Shown: piece after piece, positions 15,858 to 25,254 of the stretch
How the letters are laid out: every line of letters begins with the position of its first letter
How positions within the stretch are numbered: the stretch's first letter is position 1
From: Akkermansiaceae bacterium
GTDB taxonomy: Bacteria; Verrucomicrobiota; Verrucomicrobiia; Verrucomicrobiales; Akkermansiaceae
Direction of reading: 5' to 3'
Assembly (NCBI GenBank): GCA_903906515.1
Contig: CAIVKO010000140.1
Span: 1-49,581, forward strand
Length of the DNA stretch: 49,581 nt
Notes under the pieces: model-generated
Databases searched by the model: none
What the model was told of the DNA's origin: nothing
The model's input: only the letters and a program-made list of their open reading frames with translations
Made by a program: the position numbers and the translations under genes

Positions 15858-16742
15858 TTAGGGGAGCAGGTTGTAGGATTCCAGCAGGTCGCTGAGTTTT
15901 GAAACCTGATCCGCAGTCATTGGAGTCAATGGCAGGCGGAATTCCTGTGTGCAGTGGCCTTGGAGAGCGACGGCGGTTTTGATCGGCACCGGATTCACAT
16001 CCAGGGACATCAGGCCGCGCATGAGCGGGTAGTATTGTTTTTGGATGACGAGCGCTTCGTCAAATGAACCGTTCAGGCAGGCCCGCACAAGCCGGGCGAT
16101 CACGTCCGGGATGAGGTTGGATGCCACGGAAACCAAGCCAGTGGCCCCGCAGGAAATGAATGGCAGCGTGAGCGGATCATCACCGCAAAGGATGCCGAAA
16201 TCATCGGGAACCGCCTGGAGCAGTTGGTTCACCCGGTCGACCGAACCACCCGCCTCCTTGATGGCGGTGATGTTAGGGAAATCCGTGGCAAGACGGGCGG
16301 TGGTCTCCGCAGAGATCTCGATCACCGAGCGTCCGGGCACACTGTAAAGCATGATCGGCAGGCTGGTGGATTCCGCGATGGCCTTGAAATGGAGGTAGAG
16401 TCCTTGTTGGGAGGGTTTGTTGTAGTATGGGCAAACTTGGAGGGTGCCGGTGACACCGAGTTTTTCGGCGGCTTCGGTGAGTTCGATGGCTTCGGCAGTG
16501 GCGTTTGAGCCGGTTCCGGCGACCACTTCACAGCGGCCTGCGGCGTATTCAACGGCCAGGCGGATGACTTCGATGTGCTCATCGGTGTCCAGCGTCGGCG
16601 ATTCGCCGGTGGTTCCAACGGGGACGATTCCGTCCACTCCGCCGGCGATCTGGCGTTCGATGAGGGATTGGAATGCGGGGGCGTCGATGGCTCCATCGCG
16701 AAATGGAGTGATGAGTGCGGTGTAAGTGCCGGAAAAGCGCAT
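15858..16742 (-). CDS. dapA: 4-hydroxy-tetrahydrodipicolinate synthase
   Basis: 294 residues from the ATG at 16742, which gives the standard length; a longer start at 16763 adds seven residues. It condenses pyruvate with aspartate semialdehyde, the first committed step to diaminopimelate and lysine. The Schiff-base lysine is K162 (AIKEAGG), and the catalytic triad is T45 (GTTGESPT), Y107 (CPYYNKP) and Y133, with R138 binding the carboxylate (PGRS). These match E. coli positions almost one to one. The aminotransferase gene follows after 41 bp. A 141-bp spacer separates it from the upstream membrane-protein gene. Confidence 0.97.
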   Translation of the reverse strand: MRFSGTYTALITPFRDGAIDAPAFQSLIERQIAGGVDGIVPVGTTGESPTLDTDEHIEVIRLAVEYAAGRCEVVAGTGSNATAEAIELTEAAEKLGVTGTLQVCPYYNKPSQQGLYLHFKAIAESTSLPIMLYSVPGRSVIEISAETTARLATDFPNITAIKEAGGSVDRVNQLLQAVPDDFGILCGDDPLTLPFISCGATGLVSVASNLIPDVIARLVRACLNGSFDEALVIQKQYYPLMRGLMSLDVNPVPIKTAVALQGHCTQEFRLPLTPMTADQVSKLSDLLESYNLLP

Positions 16743-16883
16743 GGCGGCAAGATCATGACTCATCCGTGCCTCATGTCAACGGCATCCATCCGCACGGCAG
16801 TCATTCGCCGGGAATTGGGCATTCTAATCCTTGGATTCGATATTCCTTCCATCAGTTGCCCGAATCGTTGATTTTTCACTGTT

Positions 16884-17627
16884 TCATTTGAAAACCGGGA
16901 ATTCAGCCGCAGGGTTGACCTGCGCCGGTGGCTCGATATTGAAAGTGATGCTGTCGCCGATACGATAGGGGCCGTAGGCGATGGGGATTACGGTTAGACA
17001 TATCATCTGTTCGTCTTTCTCCACCACCCGTGCGATGTGGACAATGGCGGCGCAGTTCGGGCTCTTTTTAATGGATAACACGTCTTCCGGTCGGAATTCG
17101 TTCACGGCATCTTTATCCACGGTTGGAAAGATATACTCGATGATCACGGGAAACGGGGCGGGCTTGGAAAAATCGTCGGGTTTCACCAAGGATTTGGCGC
17201 GGACGGCGAATCCGGATGACAGAAAGTCCTTTTTGCCCAGGCTGCGGACTTTTTCCACCTGATAGTCGCCCTCGATGTAGGTGAGCGACAGGGGGCGCTC
17301 GAAGTTGGTGAGGTAGTTCCGCATCAGGCGTGAGTTGACCCGGTCCAGGTTGTCGCCGACGAGAGGGAAAAACTTGCTGTAGAGCCCCTTGGGGTCGAGG
17401 AGATTGCCATTGGGCACGGTGAGCACGGTGTAACGCGAGAGTTTGGGCAGGCGTCCGAGCTTGCGAAGGATTTCGTAATTGCGGGGTATCTCCGGATTTC
17501 CAAACACATGGAGGCAGACTGTCCAACTGACGACCGCGAAACACAGCGCGAGCAAATTTGCAAGCAACCACCAGAAATACGGGGGGCGTCGGGGGGCGGG
17601 TTCTTCAATAAATCGAGGCACGGTCAA
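16884..17627 (-). CDS. Single-pass membrane protein of unknown function
   Basis: 247 residues with no ATG start near the N-terminus; the frame begins with TTG at 17627 or GTG at 17621. One hydrophobic segment (about 17-41, FWWLLANLLALCFAVVSWTV) would anchor it with a short Pro-rich cytoplasmic tail. The rest is an extracytoplasmic domain with a charged start and beta-strand-rich end. Similarity to known families is not apparent. It is the first gene of the minus-strand group that continues with dapA, but the 141-bp gap makes co-transcription uncertain. Confidence 0.75.
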   Translation of the reverse strand: MTVPRFIEEPAPRRPPYFWWLLANLLALCFAVVSWTVCLHVFGNPEIPRNYEILRKLGRLPKLSRYTVLTVPNGNLLDPKGLYSKFFPLVGDNLDRVNSRLMRNYLTNFERPLSLTYIEGDYQVEKVRSLGKKDFLSSGFAVRAKSLVKPDDFSKPAPFPVIIEYIFPTVDKDAVNEFRPEDVLSIKKSPNCAAIVHIARVVEKDEQMICLTVIPIAYGPYRIGDSITFNIEPPAQVNPAAEFPVFK

Positions 17628-17994
17628 TTCGGGGTAGTCAGGGATTGATGCGGAAGTGTGAAGGATAGGTGAACTGTGTGTTTCCGCCGGCCAAGCCCCG
17701 GTCCAGGACTGTGGGTTGACAACAGTTCTGAAGTGGGTCGCTCATCGGAAAGATGCAATCTATTCTGATTTCACCGGATTTGAAACCGCAAATCCGCCGG
17801 AAATTCGGTGGTGCGTGACTTTATGGCCATGAACCGCCATCGATCTCAGATAGCCGACTAAATCAGAAAATATGAGGAAATTCCTTGACGGCTCCTTGTT
17901 CTGCCATTTTGTTTCCGCCCGCCTGCGGAATTTCGCTGAGCCCCTAAACTAGTCGAGGTGTATCCAAATTTCCCGACCCACGCGCAATCACTCC
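17628..17994. other. Gene-free region upstream of rpoD
   Basis: 367 bp between divergent genes. It must hold the rpoD promoter and that of the membrane-protein gene. A TTGACA (17716-17721) has no -10 at proper spacing, and TTGACG at 17885 likewise. No RNA gene or repeat is evident. Confidence 0.6.
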
Positions 17995-20079
17995 ATGCCT
18001 TCCACCAAACCATCCTCTGACAAATCCGCCAACAAGTCCAAGGCCGAGGCCGAGAAAACGAAGAAGCCAGTGGTGGTTGAAAAGAGCGCAAAACCCAAAT
18101 CGCCCGCTCCGGAAACGACGGTGAAATCGAAAACCGCGACGCACTCAGTCAAATCGACGCCTGCGAAAGCAGCACCCAAACCACCCGCCAAGGCACCGGC
18201 GAAACCGACACCCGCCGCAACCCCGACCGCCAAGGCGTCGGCGAAACCAACACCCGCCGCAACCCCGACCGCCAAAGCCCCGGTAAAAAAGGTGGAAGCG
18301 GCAACCCCACCGGCCCCTGCCAAGGTGGAAACAAAGACGCCCGCGAAAAAGACGGAAAAGCCCGTATCGCACGCCAAGGCCGACGAACATTCCAAAAGCG
18401 CCGCCAAGGATAGTCCTGCAACTGCTGAACCAAAGTCGCAAGCCAAACCACTGGATGGTGGTAAGCGCAGGATCGACACCCCGGAAATCCAGGAAAAGAT
18501 CCGAGAACTCATCAAGCTCGCCAAAGAGCAGGACTACCTGACGTTTGACGACATCAATGACATCCTGCCCAACGACCTCGTGGATCCGGACGATGTCGAG
18601 GCCATCATGGAGCGCCTCCGCAACATGGAGTTCGACATCATCGACGCCTCCGAGGTGGACCGCTACAAGGATAAGAAACGCGACGACGGGGACGGCGATG
18701 ACGAAGAGCTCAAGGCCGACCAGAAACTCGACATACTTGACGATCCGGTCCGGATGTATCTCAAGCAAATGGGCCAGGTCCCGCTGCTGACTCGCGAACA
18801 GGAAGTCGAGATTTCCAAACGCATCGAAGACGCCGAGATCGAAGTTGCCCGCCATCTTCACCTTTTCGGCTTTGTCACCGATTCCTACCTGGATCTCGCT
18901 GAAAAACTCAACAAGGGCAAGGAGCGCTTCGACCGGGTGATCCTCGATAAGAAAATCGAGTCCCGCGAGCGCTACATGAAGGGTCTGCCCAAGTTGTGCG
19001 ACCAACTCAAACAGCTCCACGCCGAAAACGACGACCTTTTCCGCCAGCTCTCAGCCAAAAATCCGCGCGGCCGGAAAAAAATGGAGGAAGAATTCCAAAA
19101 AAATCTGCAAACCCTCAACCGGGTGTTCATCCGCTTCTACTACAAACAGAAAGTCGTCGAGGACTTCTGCGAGCAAGTGGACGACTACATGCAGAAATTC
19201 TGGAAATACGGACGCAAGCTCGCGGCCGATCCGGAAGACAAGGAATTCCTTACCAAACTCCGCGAGCTCCAACAACGGGCGTGGCACACGCAGCCGTCGT
19301 TCGAGGAAGCTAACAAAAATCTCCGCCACTGGCTCAAGGAAGCACTCAAAGCGAAAACCGAAATGGTCGAGGCCAACCTGCGCCTCGTGATTTCCATCGC
19401 CAAGAAATACACCAACCGCGGGCTCTCATTCCTCGATCTCATCCAGGAAGGCAACATGGGACTGATGAAGGCGGTCGAGAAATTCGAATACCGCCGTGGT
19501 TACAAGTTCTCCACTTACGCCACTTGGTGGATCCGTCAGGCAATCACCCGTTCCATTGCCGACCAAGCCCGCACGATCCGCATCCCGGTCCACATGATCG
19601 AGACGATCAACAAGCTGATGCGCGTGCAGAAACAACTCGTCCAGGAATACGGCCGCGAACCGTCCCCTGAAGAAATCGCCGAGGAAATCCACCTTCCTGT
19701 CGAACGTGTGCGCGCCGTTCTCAAGATGGCCCAGCAGCCGATCTCGCTGCAGGCACCCGTCGGTGATTCGGACGACACGTCATTCGGCGATTTCATCGAA
19801 GATAAATCCGCCGACAATCCGATGGAAGAGGCTGGTTTCTCGATGCTCAAGGACAAGATCAAGGATGTGCTCGACACCCTGACCGAACGCGAGCGCGAAG
19901 TGCTCGAGCAGCGCTTCGGTCTCAAGGACGGCTACAGCCGCACGCTTGAGGAGGTCGGTCGCCAATTCCAGGTCACCCGCGAGCGCATTCGCCAGATCGA
20001 GGCCAAGGCACTCCGCAAGATGCGCCACCCCACCCGGATCCGCAAACTGGAAGGCTTCATCGAACTTCCAGGTGCATAA
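17995..20079 (+). CDS. rpoD: Primary RNA polymerase sigma factor (sigma-70, RpoD)
   Basis: 694 residues. The first 155 are a Lys/Ala/Pro-rich, low-complexity tail including a 14-residue motif repeated in tandem. A region-1.1-like segment follows, with [11 protein letters not shown] near 180, then region 1.2 with [17 protein letters not shown], a charged non-conserved region (about 300-450), region 2 with [23 protein letters not shown] and [13 protein letters not shown] (core binding and -10 recognition), region 3, and region 4 near the C-terminus with TLEEVGRQF and [14 protein letters not shown] (-35 recognition). It is the housekeeping sigma factor of this genome. An inverted repeat follows the stop at once and may serve as terminator. 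Confidence 0.97.
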   Translation: MPSTKPSSDKSANKSKAEAEKTKKPVVVEKSAKPKSPAPETTVKSKTATHSVKSTPAKAAPKPPAKAPAKPTPAATPTAKASAKPTPAATPTAKAPVKKVEAATPPAPAKVETKTPAKKTEKPVSHAKADEHSKSAAKDSPATAEPKSQAKPLDGGKRRIDTPEIQEKIRELIKLAKEQDYLTFDDINDILPNDLVDPDDVEAIMERLRNMEFDIIDASEVDRYKDKKRDDGDGDDEELKADQKLDILDDPVRMYLKQMGQVPLLTREQEVEISKRIEDAEIEVARHLHLFGFVTDSYLDLAEKLNKGKERFDRVILDKKIESRERYMKGLPKLCDQLKQLHAENDDLFRQLSAKNPRGRKKMEEEFQKNLQTLNRVFIRFYYKQKVVEDFCEQVDDYMQKFWKYGRKLAADPEDKEFLTKLRELQQRAWHTQPSFEEANKNLRHWLKEALKAKTEMVEANLRLVISIAKKYTNRGLSFLDLIQEGNMGLMKAVEKFEYRRGYKFSTYATWWIRQAITRSIADQARTIRIPVHMIETINKLMRVQKQLVQEYGREPSPEEIAEEIHLPVERVRAVLKMAQQPISLQAPVGDSDDTSFGDFIEDKSADNPMEEAGFSMLKDKIKDVLDTLTEREREVLEQRFGLKDGYSRTLEEVGRQFQVTRERIRQIEAKALRKMRHPTRIRKLEGFIELPGA
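18199..18282 (+). repeat. Two 42-nt in-frame tandem repeats in rpoD
   Basis: Units 18199-18240 and 18241-18282 differ in a few bases and encode [14 protein letters not shown] twice. They lie in the disordered basic tail of RpoD. Such repeats can change copy number by slippage, which would alter tail length without breaking the frame. Confidence 0.85.
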
Positions 20080-20083
20080 TAAA

Positions 20084-20197
20084 GGCAGGGACCGTCTCTC
20101 CGAGCGGTCCACGCTAATGAGGTGCGAATGAGTGATTCGGCACGGCTTTTTATTCTCTTTCCATACACGCGGACTGCTCGGAGAGACGGTCCCTGCC
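20084..20197. repeat. Inverted repeat between rpoD and deacetylase, overlapping the deacetylase 3' end
   Basis: Arms of 27 nt at 20084-20110 and 20171-20197, one mismatch, with a 60-bp spacer. Both contain GGGACCGTCTCTCCGAG or its complement. The right arm lies inside the deacetylase gene and encodes residues of its last 17 amino acids. The element sits between convergent genes, so it may act as a bidirectional terminator, but no T-run follows. It resembles a mobile palindromic unit that has inserted at a gene end. Confidence 0.85.
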
Positions 20198-21145
20198 TTC
20201 TCCCGCAAGCGCTCTAACATGCGCGACGGCGGCCGCTGCCAGCCCCTGCGGGTTGTATCCTCCCTCGAGCACCGAGACGATCCTGCCATCACACCATTTT
20301 TCGGCTAGAGCGACGCACCGGTTTGTCATTTCCGCAAAGGTTTCATCACTCCAGAGCAGGCCGCCGATTGGGTCGTTGATCCGGGCGTCGAAACCGGCGG
20401 ATATCAAAATGAATTCCGGCTGGAAAGCCTCTAGCGCGGGAGTGATCATCGCATCCCACGCATCCAATGCCGCATCGCCTCCGGAATTACCGGGCAGCGG
20501 GATGTTCATGGTGGCTCCCATGCCTTTGTCCCTTCCCTTATCGGTGGCGAGTCCGGTGTGCGGATAGATATCGCGCTCGTGAAGTGATAGGTAATAAACC
20601 GACGGATCCTCGATGAAAATCTCCTCGGTGCCGTTGCCGTGATGTACGTCCCAATCGATGATCGCGATGCGGCCGAGGCCATGGCGGCCCTGCAGGTAAC
20701 GGGCCGCGATGGCAACGTTGTTGAAGATGCAGAAACCCATACCACGGGAGGCGGTGGCATGGTGGCCAGGCGGGCGCACCGCACAGAACGCCGAGTCCAC
20801 ATCGCCGCGCATCACGGCATCCACAGCTTCCAGCACCGCTCCGGCAGCTTCAAGCGCCACATCATAACTTTCCTCACAAATCGCGGTATCACCAGTGCGC
20901 AGTTTATCGGCGAAACTCTCGACATCCCGATAGACCAAATCGTGATAGTAATGTTCGTGAGCCAACAGGATTTCCGCGACGGCGGCCCTACGGCCCGGAA
21001 GCTTGATGAATTCCTGTGGCAGATCTTCCAGCGCGGAGACCAGCGCCCGGTAACGCACCGCCGATTCAGGATGATACGGCCCGGTGTCATGCCTCTCGTA
21101 GGCATCACTGAAATGAACACCCACCTTCCTTTGAAATCCGCTCAT
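20150..21145 (-). CDS. Histone deacetylase-like (acetoin-utilisation type) amidohydrolase
   Basis: 331 residues of the arginase/deacetylase fold. Zinc ligands are D166 and H168 (DWDVHHG) and D253 (SAGFDARINDP); the catalytic His pair H128/H129 is in RPPGHH, and Y297 in LEGGYN completes the site. Family members remove acetyl groups from lysines or polyamines. The start ATG overlaps the stop of the acetyl-CoA hydrolase/GNAT gene as ATGA (21143-21147), so the enzymes are coupled and an acetylation/deacetylation cycle is suggested. The last residues (about 316-326) are encoded by an arm of the inverted repeat, so the natural C-terminus may have been replaced. Confidence 0.95.
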   Translation of the reverse strand: MSGFQRKVGVHFSDAYERHDTGPYHPESAVRYRALVSALEDLPQEFIKLPGRRAAVAEILLAHEHYYHDLVYRDVESFADKLRTGDTAICEESYDVALEAAGAVLEAVDAVMRGDVDSAFCAVRPPGHHATASRGMGFCIFNNVAIAARYLQGRHGLGRIAIIDWDVHHGNGTEEIFIEDPSVYYLSLHERDIYPHTGLATDKGRDKGMGATMNIPLPGNSGGDAALDAWDAMITPALEAFQPEFILISAGFDARINDPIGGLLWSDETFAEMTNRCVALAEKWCDGRIVSVLEGGYNPQGLAAAAVAHVRALAGEGRDRLSEQSACMERE

Positions 21146-23028
21146 CAGTCGATGCGTTGGATGTTTTTCAGCTCCATGAAACCGGCGCGGGATTGCAGGA
21201 TGCCCGCCACCGGCATGTTGAACGTTCTTTCCTCATCCATCGGCGACCCTACTTCCGATCCACCGGCGGCGAGAAAAAGCCCTGCCATGGCCCGGTTGTC
21301 CGGTAGCACGTTCGCCCAGAATGTGAGAACTCCTCGGCGATCCGCGATGGAGGCAAGTTCGCCTAACAAATATCCGGCCATGCCCGAGTGGCGCGTCGTT
21401 TCGTGCACCACAAAGGCGACTTCCGCGCGTTTGCCGTCGGCTTCGAGATAATAGCGCCCAATCGCCCGCAATTCCTGGCGTCCGTGATTTTCCACGAAGA
21501 TTCCCAATGCGAGATCCTTGCGCTGGTCCACAGCCGCGAGTTTGTAGGCGGATTCGCCGGTCATGCGGTCGCGTTGATATCCGTATCGCAGCCGCACGGT
21601 TTCCTCGTCATGGGAATAGAAAAACTCCTGGAGGGTCCGCATGTCGCTGGGATGCAACGGTCGTAGCAGGAAACGGGCGTCTTGGAACCTCACCCACGAA
21701 CTTTCCACGCCGTCGTCGGCCACCTCAGCCTCCGGCACAGGCATGGTGAAAAACCGAGGTAGCCAACCCCGTTGCCGCGCCTCTTCCAACAGAGTCTCGC
21801 GGTGGTCGGGATGGGCGATTTCCACCAGTCTGGCGACACGTTCGCGGATGCTGCGCCCATGGAGACTGGCCACGCCAAACTCGGTGACCACGTGATGCAC
21901 GTCGCCGCGCCCGGTGCATACACCGCTGCCGGACTCCAACCCCGCGACGATCCGGGATGCCCCGGTGACATCCGCTGTGGAGGTCAGCGCGATGATCGGC
22001 CTGCCACCCTTGCTGCGCCCGGCACCGCGGATGAAGTCCTGCAATGCGCCAATCCCTCCGTAAAACCGGTGACCGCTGGAATCTCTAACAACTTGTCCTG
22101 TCAGATCGATCTCACGCGCTCCGTTGATGGCGACCATCCGGTCGTTGCGGGCGATGCGGCACGGGTCGTTGACCCAGTCGCTCGGATGCAGATGGATGTC
22201 CTCATTGCCATCGACAAACTGATAGAGATCGTGGCTGCCCATCACATGGCTGGCGATGATCCTGCCGGGTTGGTAGTTTTTCATCGAACCATCCACCACG
22301 CCGCAGCGGACGAGATCCATGAGAGCATCGTTGAACAAACCCGAGTGAATGCCGAGATGGCGGTGATTTTTCAATGCCCTCGCCACCGCTTCAGGACTGT
22401 TGCCAAGACCGATCTGAATGGTGGCCCCGTCATCGATGAGTTGCGCCGCATAACGCCCGATCCGTTCATGACGCTCATCCAGCACCACCGCAGACGCCTC
22501 CGGCAGATCCGCTTCATGCGCGATGAAAAAGGCGATTTTTCCACGGGAAATTCGCGCATCTCCGCAGGTGCGCGGCATCCGGGGGTTGATCTGCGCGATC
22601 ACGGTGCGGGCGCATTTCGCAGCGGACTTCACCACATCCACGCTCACGCCGAACGAGCACCAACCATTGGCATCGGGCGGACTCACCTGGATCAGGGCCA
22701 CATCGAGTGGCAGCGGACCCTCCTCGAAAAGCGATGCTACCTCCGAGAGCGGACATGGCGTGTAGTCCGCATGCCCGCGCTCCACCGCATCCCGCAAGGC
22801 GGGGGTCAGAAAAAACGAGTTCGTCCGCAACACCTGTTCGTATTGTGGATCGATCCACGGCGTTTCGCCCAGTCCGTGAATGTGCACCAACTCGACATCC
22901 TTGAAGGAATCCGCATGGCGCAGCATCGATTCCACCAGCGCGTGGGGAACCGAGGCGCCCCCGCCGATGAAAACGCGGGACCCGGGTCTCACAATCTTCG
23001 GCCAGTCTCTCTCCTCCAAGGGTTTCAT
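21145..23028 (-). CDS. Acetyl-CoA hydrolase/CoA-transferase fused to a GNAT acetyltransferase
   Basis: 627 residues from the ATG at 23028; a TTG 12 codons upstream (23064) is less likely. Residues 1-430 form a class I CoA-transferase/acetyl-CoA hydrolase, recognisable by the GGGASVPHALVE start, the IGLGNSPEAV loop and the HVVTEFGVASLHGRS motif near the end. Residues 450-627 are a GNAT domain with an AEVAFVVHETTRHSGMAGYLL acetyl-CoA site. The two activities share acetyl-CoA as substrate, so the fusion may couple CoA pools to protein or small-molecule acetylation. The deacetylase gene follows with a 4-bp overlap. Confidence 0.92.
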   Translation of the reverse strand: MKPLEERDWPKIVRPGSRVFIGGGASVPHALVESMLRHADSFKDVELVHIHGLGETPWIDPQYEQVLRTNSFFLTPALRDAVERGHADYTPCPLSEVASLFEEGPLPLDVALIQVSPPDANGWCSFGVSVDVVKSAAKCARTVIAQINPRMPRTCGDARISRGKIAFFIAHEADLPEASAVVLDERHERIGRYAAQLIDDGATIQIGLGNSPEAVARALKNHRHLGIHSGLFNDALMDLVRCGVVDGSMKNYQPGRIIASHVMGSHDLYQFVDGNEDIHLHPSDWVNDPCRIARNDRMVAINGAREIDLTGQVVRDSSGHRFYGGIGALQDFIRGAGRSKGGRPIIALTSTADVTGASRIVAGLESGSGVCTGRGDVHHVVTEFGVASLHGRSIRERVARLVEIAHPDHRETLLEEARQRGWLPRFFTMPVPEAEVADDGVESSWVRFQDARFLLRPLHPSDMRTLQEFFYSHDEETVRLRYGYQRDRMTGESAYKLAAVDQRKDLALGIFVENHGRQELRAIGRYYLEADGKRAEVAFVVHETTRHSGMAGYLLGELASIADRRGVLTFWANVLPDNRAMAGLFLAAGGSEVGSPMDEERTFNMPVAGILQSRAGFMELKNIQRID

Positions 23029-23066
23029 CGCGCATACTCTGGCAAATCCATACAGGGCGGCCAATC

Positions 23067-23099
23067 AAAAACTCCTGCTGCCATTTCCGCAGGAGTTTT
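23067..23099. promoter_or_regulatory. Perfect hairpin in the divergent spacer upstream of the Pit operon
   Basis: An 11-bp perfect inverted repeat (AAAACTCCTGC / GCAGGAGTTTT) with a 10-nt loop, T-rich on both outer sides, sits 38 bp before the DUF47 start and 39 bp before the ATG of the CoA-transferase gene. It is upstream of both genes, so it is more likely a leader hairpin, attenuator or operator than a terminator of either. Confidence 0.55.
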
Positions 23100-23136
23100 G
23101 CTTGCGGGCGAGCCGGGGAGACCCCAAACTCCGCGT

Positions 23137-23766
23137 GTGATCTCACTCGCAAGCTTATTTGGAAAATCGGACCGTTTCTTTGAACTGCTCTCTGTCAGCG
23201 CGAAATCCGCGCATCAGAGCATCGAGGCGCTGGCGCGACTGCTCAAGGAATCGGATGGCAACATCTCGCTGGCCGAACTCGCGGTCGCCCGGCGCAATGA
23301 GAAGAAAAACGCGGAGACCATCAGCGAAGAACTGGTCAAGGTCTTCGTGACGGCCCTCGACCGCGAGGATATCGAGGAGCTCTCCAAGGCGCTCTACCGG
23401 ATTCCCAAGACCGTTGAAAAATTCGGCGAACGATACGAAATCACCCATCACATCGTGAAGGCGGCGGATTTCGCGCCGCAGATGGCGATCGCCCAGGAAG
23501 CCGCCTCGGTGGTTGTGCGGATGGTGGACATGCTGCCGAAAAGCCCGAAACTCGAGGATATCAAGGCTGCAAACGACATGATGCAGGAGCTCGAAGGACG
23601 CGCAGACCAATTGGTGCTCGGAAACCTCAAGGAAATCTATTCAGGCTCGATCGATCCGATCCGGGCCATGGCAATGCGGGATCTTTACGACTTGTTGGAA
23701 AAGGTCATCGACCGCTGCCGCGATGCCTGCAACATCGTTTCCCAAATCGTTCTGAAAAACTCCTGA
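23137..23766 (+). CDS. DUF47 (PhoU-like) accessory protein of the Pit transporter
   Basis: 209 residues from a GTG at 23137. The gene is embedded in a longer open frame that begins far upstream (21772), but only this part has family features: alpha-helical, charged, with an EAxxVVxRMVDMLPKS segment and a DLYDLLEKVIDRCRDACN C-terminal helix, typical of DUF47 (Pit accessory) proteins that bind metals and modulate phosphate uptake. It lies 10 bp upstream of the Pit permease gene and is surely cotranscribed with it. The upstream hairpin may take part in its control. Confidence 0.92.
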   Translation: MISLASLFGKSDRFFELLSVSAKSAHQSIEALARLLKESDGNISLAELAVARRNEKKNAETISEELVKVFVTALDREDIEELSKALYRIPKTVEKFGERYEITHHIVKAADFAPQMAIAQEAASVVVRMVDMLPKSPKLEDIKAANDMMQELEGRADQLVLGNLKEIYSGSIDPIRAMAMRDLYDLLEKVIDRCRDACNIVSQIVLKNS

Positions 23767-23776
23767 GACTGCCCCC

Positions 23777-25252
23777 ATGACACTCGGGATTATTTTCTTG
23801 GTCATCTTCATCGCGTTGACGTTTGAATACATCAACGGCTTTCACGACACCGCGAATTCGATCGCGACCATCGTGGGGACCAAGGTGCTCACACCGCGGC
23901 AGGCCATCGCGATGGCGGCCGTCACCAACCTGATCGGCGCACTGGCCGGCAATGCGGTGGCCAAAACCGTATCCTCGGGATTGGTGGACGCGCAGTTTAT
24001 TTCCCCAATGGTGATCATCTGCGCGCTGTTGGGAGGCATCGTGTGGAACCTGCTCACCTGGTGGCTCGGATTGCCCTCCAGTTCCACCCACGCCTTGGTC
24101 GGTGGCATTTGCGGAGCCGCCCTGGCCAGCTCCCACGACAACTGGAAGTCGATCATCTGGTCGGTGGAAAAGATCAAGGATGGCAAGCCGGTCATGGAAG
24201 GCGTCTATCACAAGGTGGTCGTGCCGATGGTCACCTCTCCGGTGATTGGATTTTTGGGCGGTATGCTGATCATGGTTTTGTTATACGCTGTGCTGCGCAA
24301 TGCCCGCCCGCGCTTCGTGAACCGGTTTTTCGGCAAGGCACAGATCGTGAGCGCCAGTTTCATGGGATTCGCCCACGGACTGGCGGATGCGCAGAAAACC
24401 ATGGGCATCATCACCCTGGCGCTCGTCACCGCCACCGCCACCGGCACATTCATCAAACTTCCGGATTGGCTGGGATTCCTGCGGATGGACAAATCCATGG
24501 CCGCGGAGCAAAGCATCGTCGCCCTTCAGAACCCCCAAGCGACTTCCGAGCAATACTTGCAGGCCGCGACCACCTTGGAAAACGAAGCTCTAATGCTCCA
24601 ACCCGGTGAATTCCGCGAGGCCTTCCTCGTGCTTTCCGCCAAGACCTATGCGGAGTTGAACGAACCCGCCGCAGAGCGTGTCGCTAAGATGGCAACCACC
24701 ACTCATCATCAGATTCTGGAAAAAGAAAATGCCCGCGTGATCACCAAAATTCCGATTCTGGGCGGAATGGTGGAAGGCAAACACACCGATTGGCAGAAGA
24801 CCCTGACCAAGGAAATGGCTGCGGCATCCGCAGCCAGCAAGAAACCCATCGTGGTGGCGGCAGGAAAAGTCCGCGATCTCTCGCCGGACGTGCCGGTATG
24901 GATCAAAGTCATCTGCTCGCTTACCATGGCGGCCGGCACCATGGCTGGTGGCTGGAGGATTATCAAAACTCTGGGCCACAAAATGGTCAAACTCCAGCCT
25001 GTCCACGGCTTCGCGGCGGAAACCGCTGCGGCCACATTGCTCGCCGTTACCGGCTCCATGGGCATGACGGTTTCCACCACGCACAGCGTCACCACCGCTA
25101 TCATGGGCGTCGGCTGCGCCAAGCGCTTCAATGCTCTCAAATTCTCCCTCATCGAGCGCATCATCTGGGCCTGGATCCTCACCCTGCCCGCCGCAGGTGG
25201 AGTCGCATATTTGCTCGTGAAAGGCTTCCGCCTCTGCGGGTGGATCCCGTGA
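23777..25252 (+). CDS. pit: Low-affinity inorganic phosphate permease, Pit family
   Basis: 491 residues. PiT signatures are present in both halves: an N-terminal ALTFEYINGFHDTANSIAT repeat and a C-terminal half with GSMGMTVSTTHSVTTAIMG, plus the SSSTHALVGG motif. A cytoplasmic-looking insertion of about 130 residues separates the two halves (roughly 240-370). It moves phosphate, usually as a metal-phosphate complex, with protons or sodium across the inner membrane. The DUF47 partner is immediately upstream. The stop lies 2 bp from the stop of the convergent radical SAM gene, so there is no room for a terminator outside the coding sequences. Confidence 0.95.
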   Translation: MTLGIIFLVIFIALTFEYINGFHDTANSIATIVGTKVLTPRQAIAMAAVTNLIGALAGNAVAKTVSSGLVDAQFISPMVIICALLGGIVWNLLTWWLGLPSSSTHALVGGICGAALASSHDNWKSIIWSVEKIKDGKPVMEGVYHKVVVPMVTSPVIGFLGGMLIMVLLYAVLRNARPRFVNRFFGKAQIVSASFMGFAHGLADAQKTMGIITLALVTATATGTFIKLPDWLGFLRMDKSMAAEQSIVALQNPQATSEQYLQAATTLENEALMLQPGEFREAFLVLSAKTYAELNEPAAERVAKMATTTHHQILEKENARVITKIPILGGMVEGKHTDWQKTLTKEMAAASAASKKPIVVAAGKVRDLSPDVPVWIKVICSLTMAAGTMAGGWRIIKTLGHKMVKLQPVHGFAAETAAATLLAVTGSMGMTVSTTHSVTTAIMGVGCAKRFNALKFSLIERIIWAWILTLPAAGGVAYLLVKGFRLCGWIP

Positions 25253-25254
25253 TT

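Noticed and set aside
17716..17721. TTGACA in the rpoD upstream region as a -35 box
   Set aside because: No acceptable -10 hexamer lies 15-19 bp downstream.
21772..23136. In-frame upstream extension of the DUF47 frame, antisense to the CoA-transferase/GNAT gene
   Set aside because: It is antisense to a well-supported gene and has no family features; the DUF47 domain starts at the GTG at 23137.
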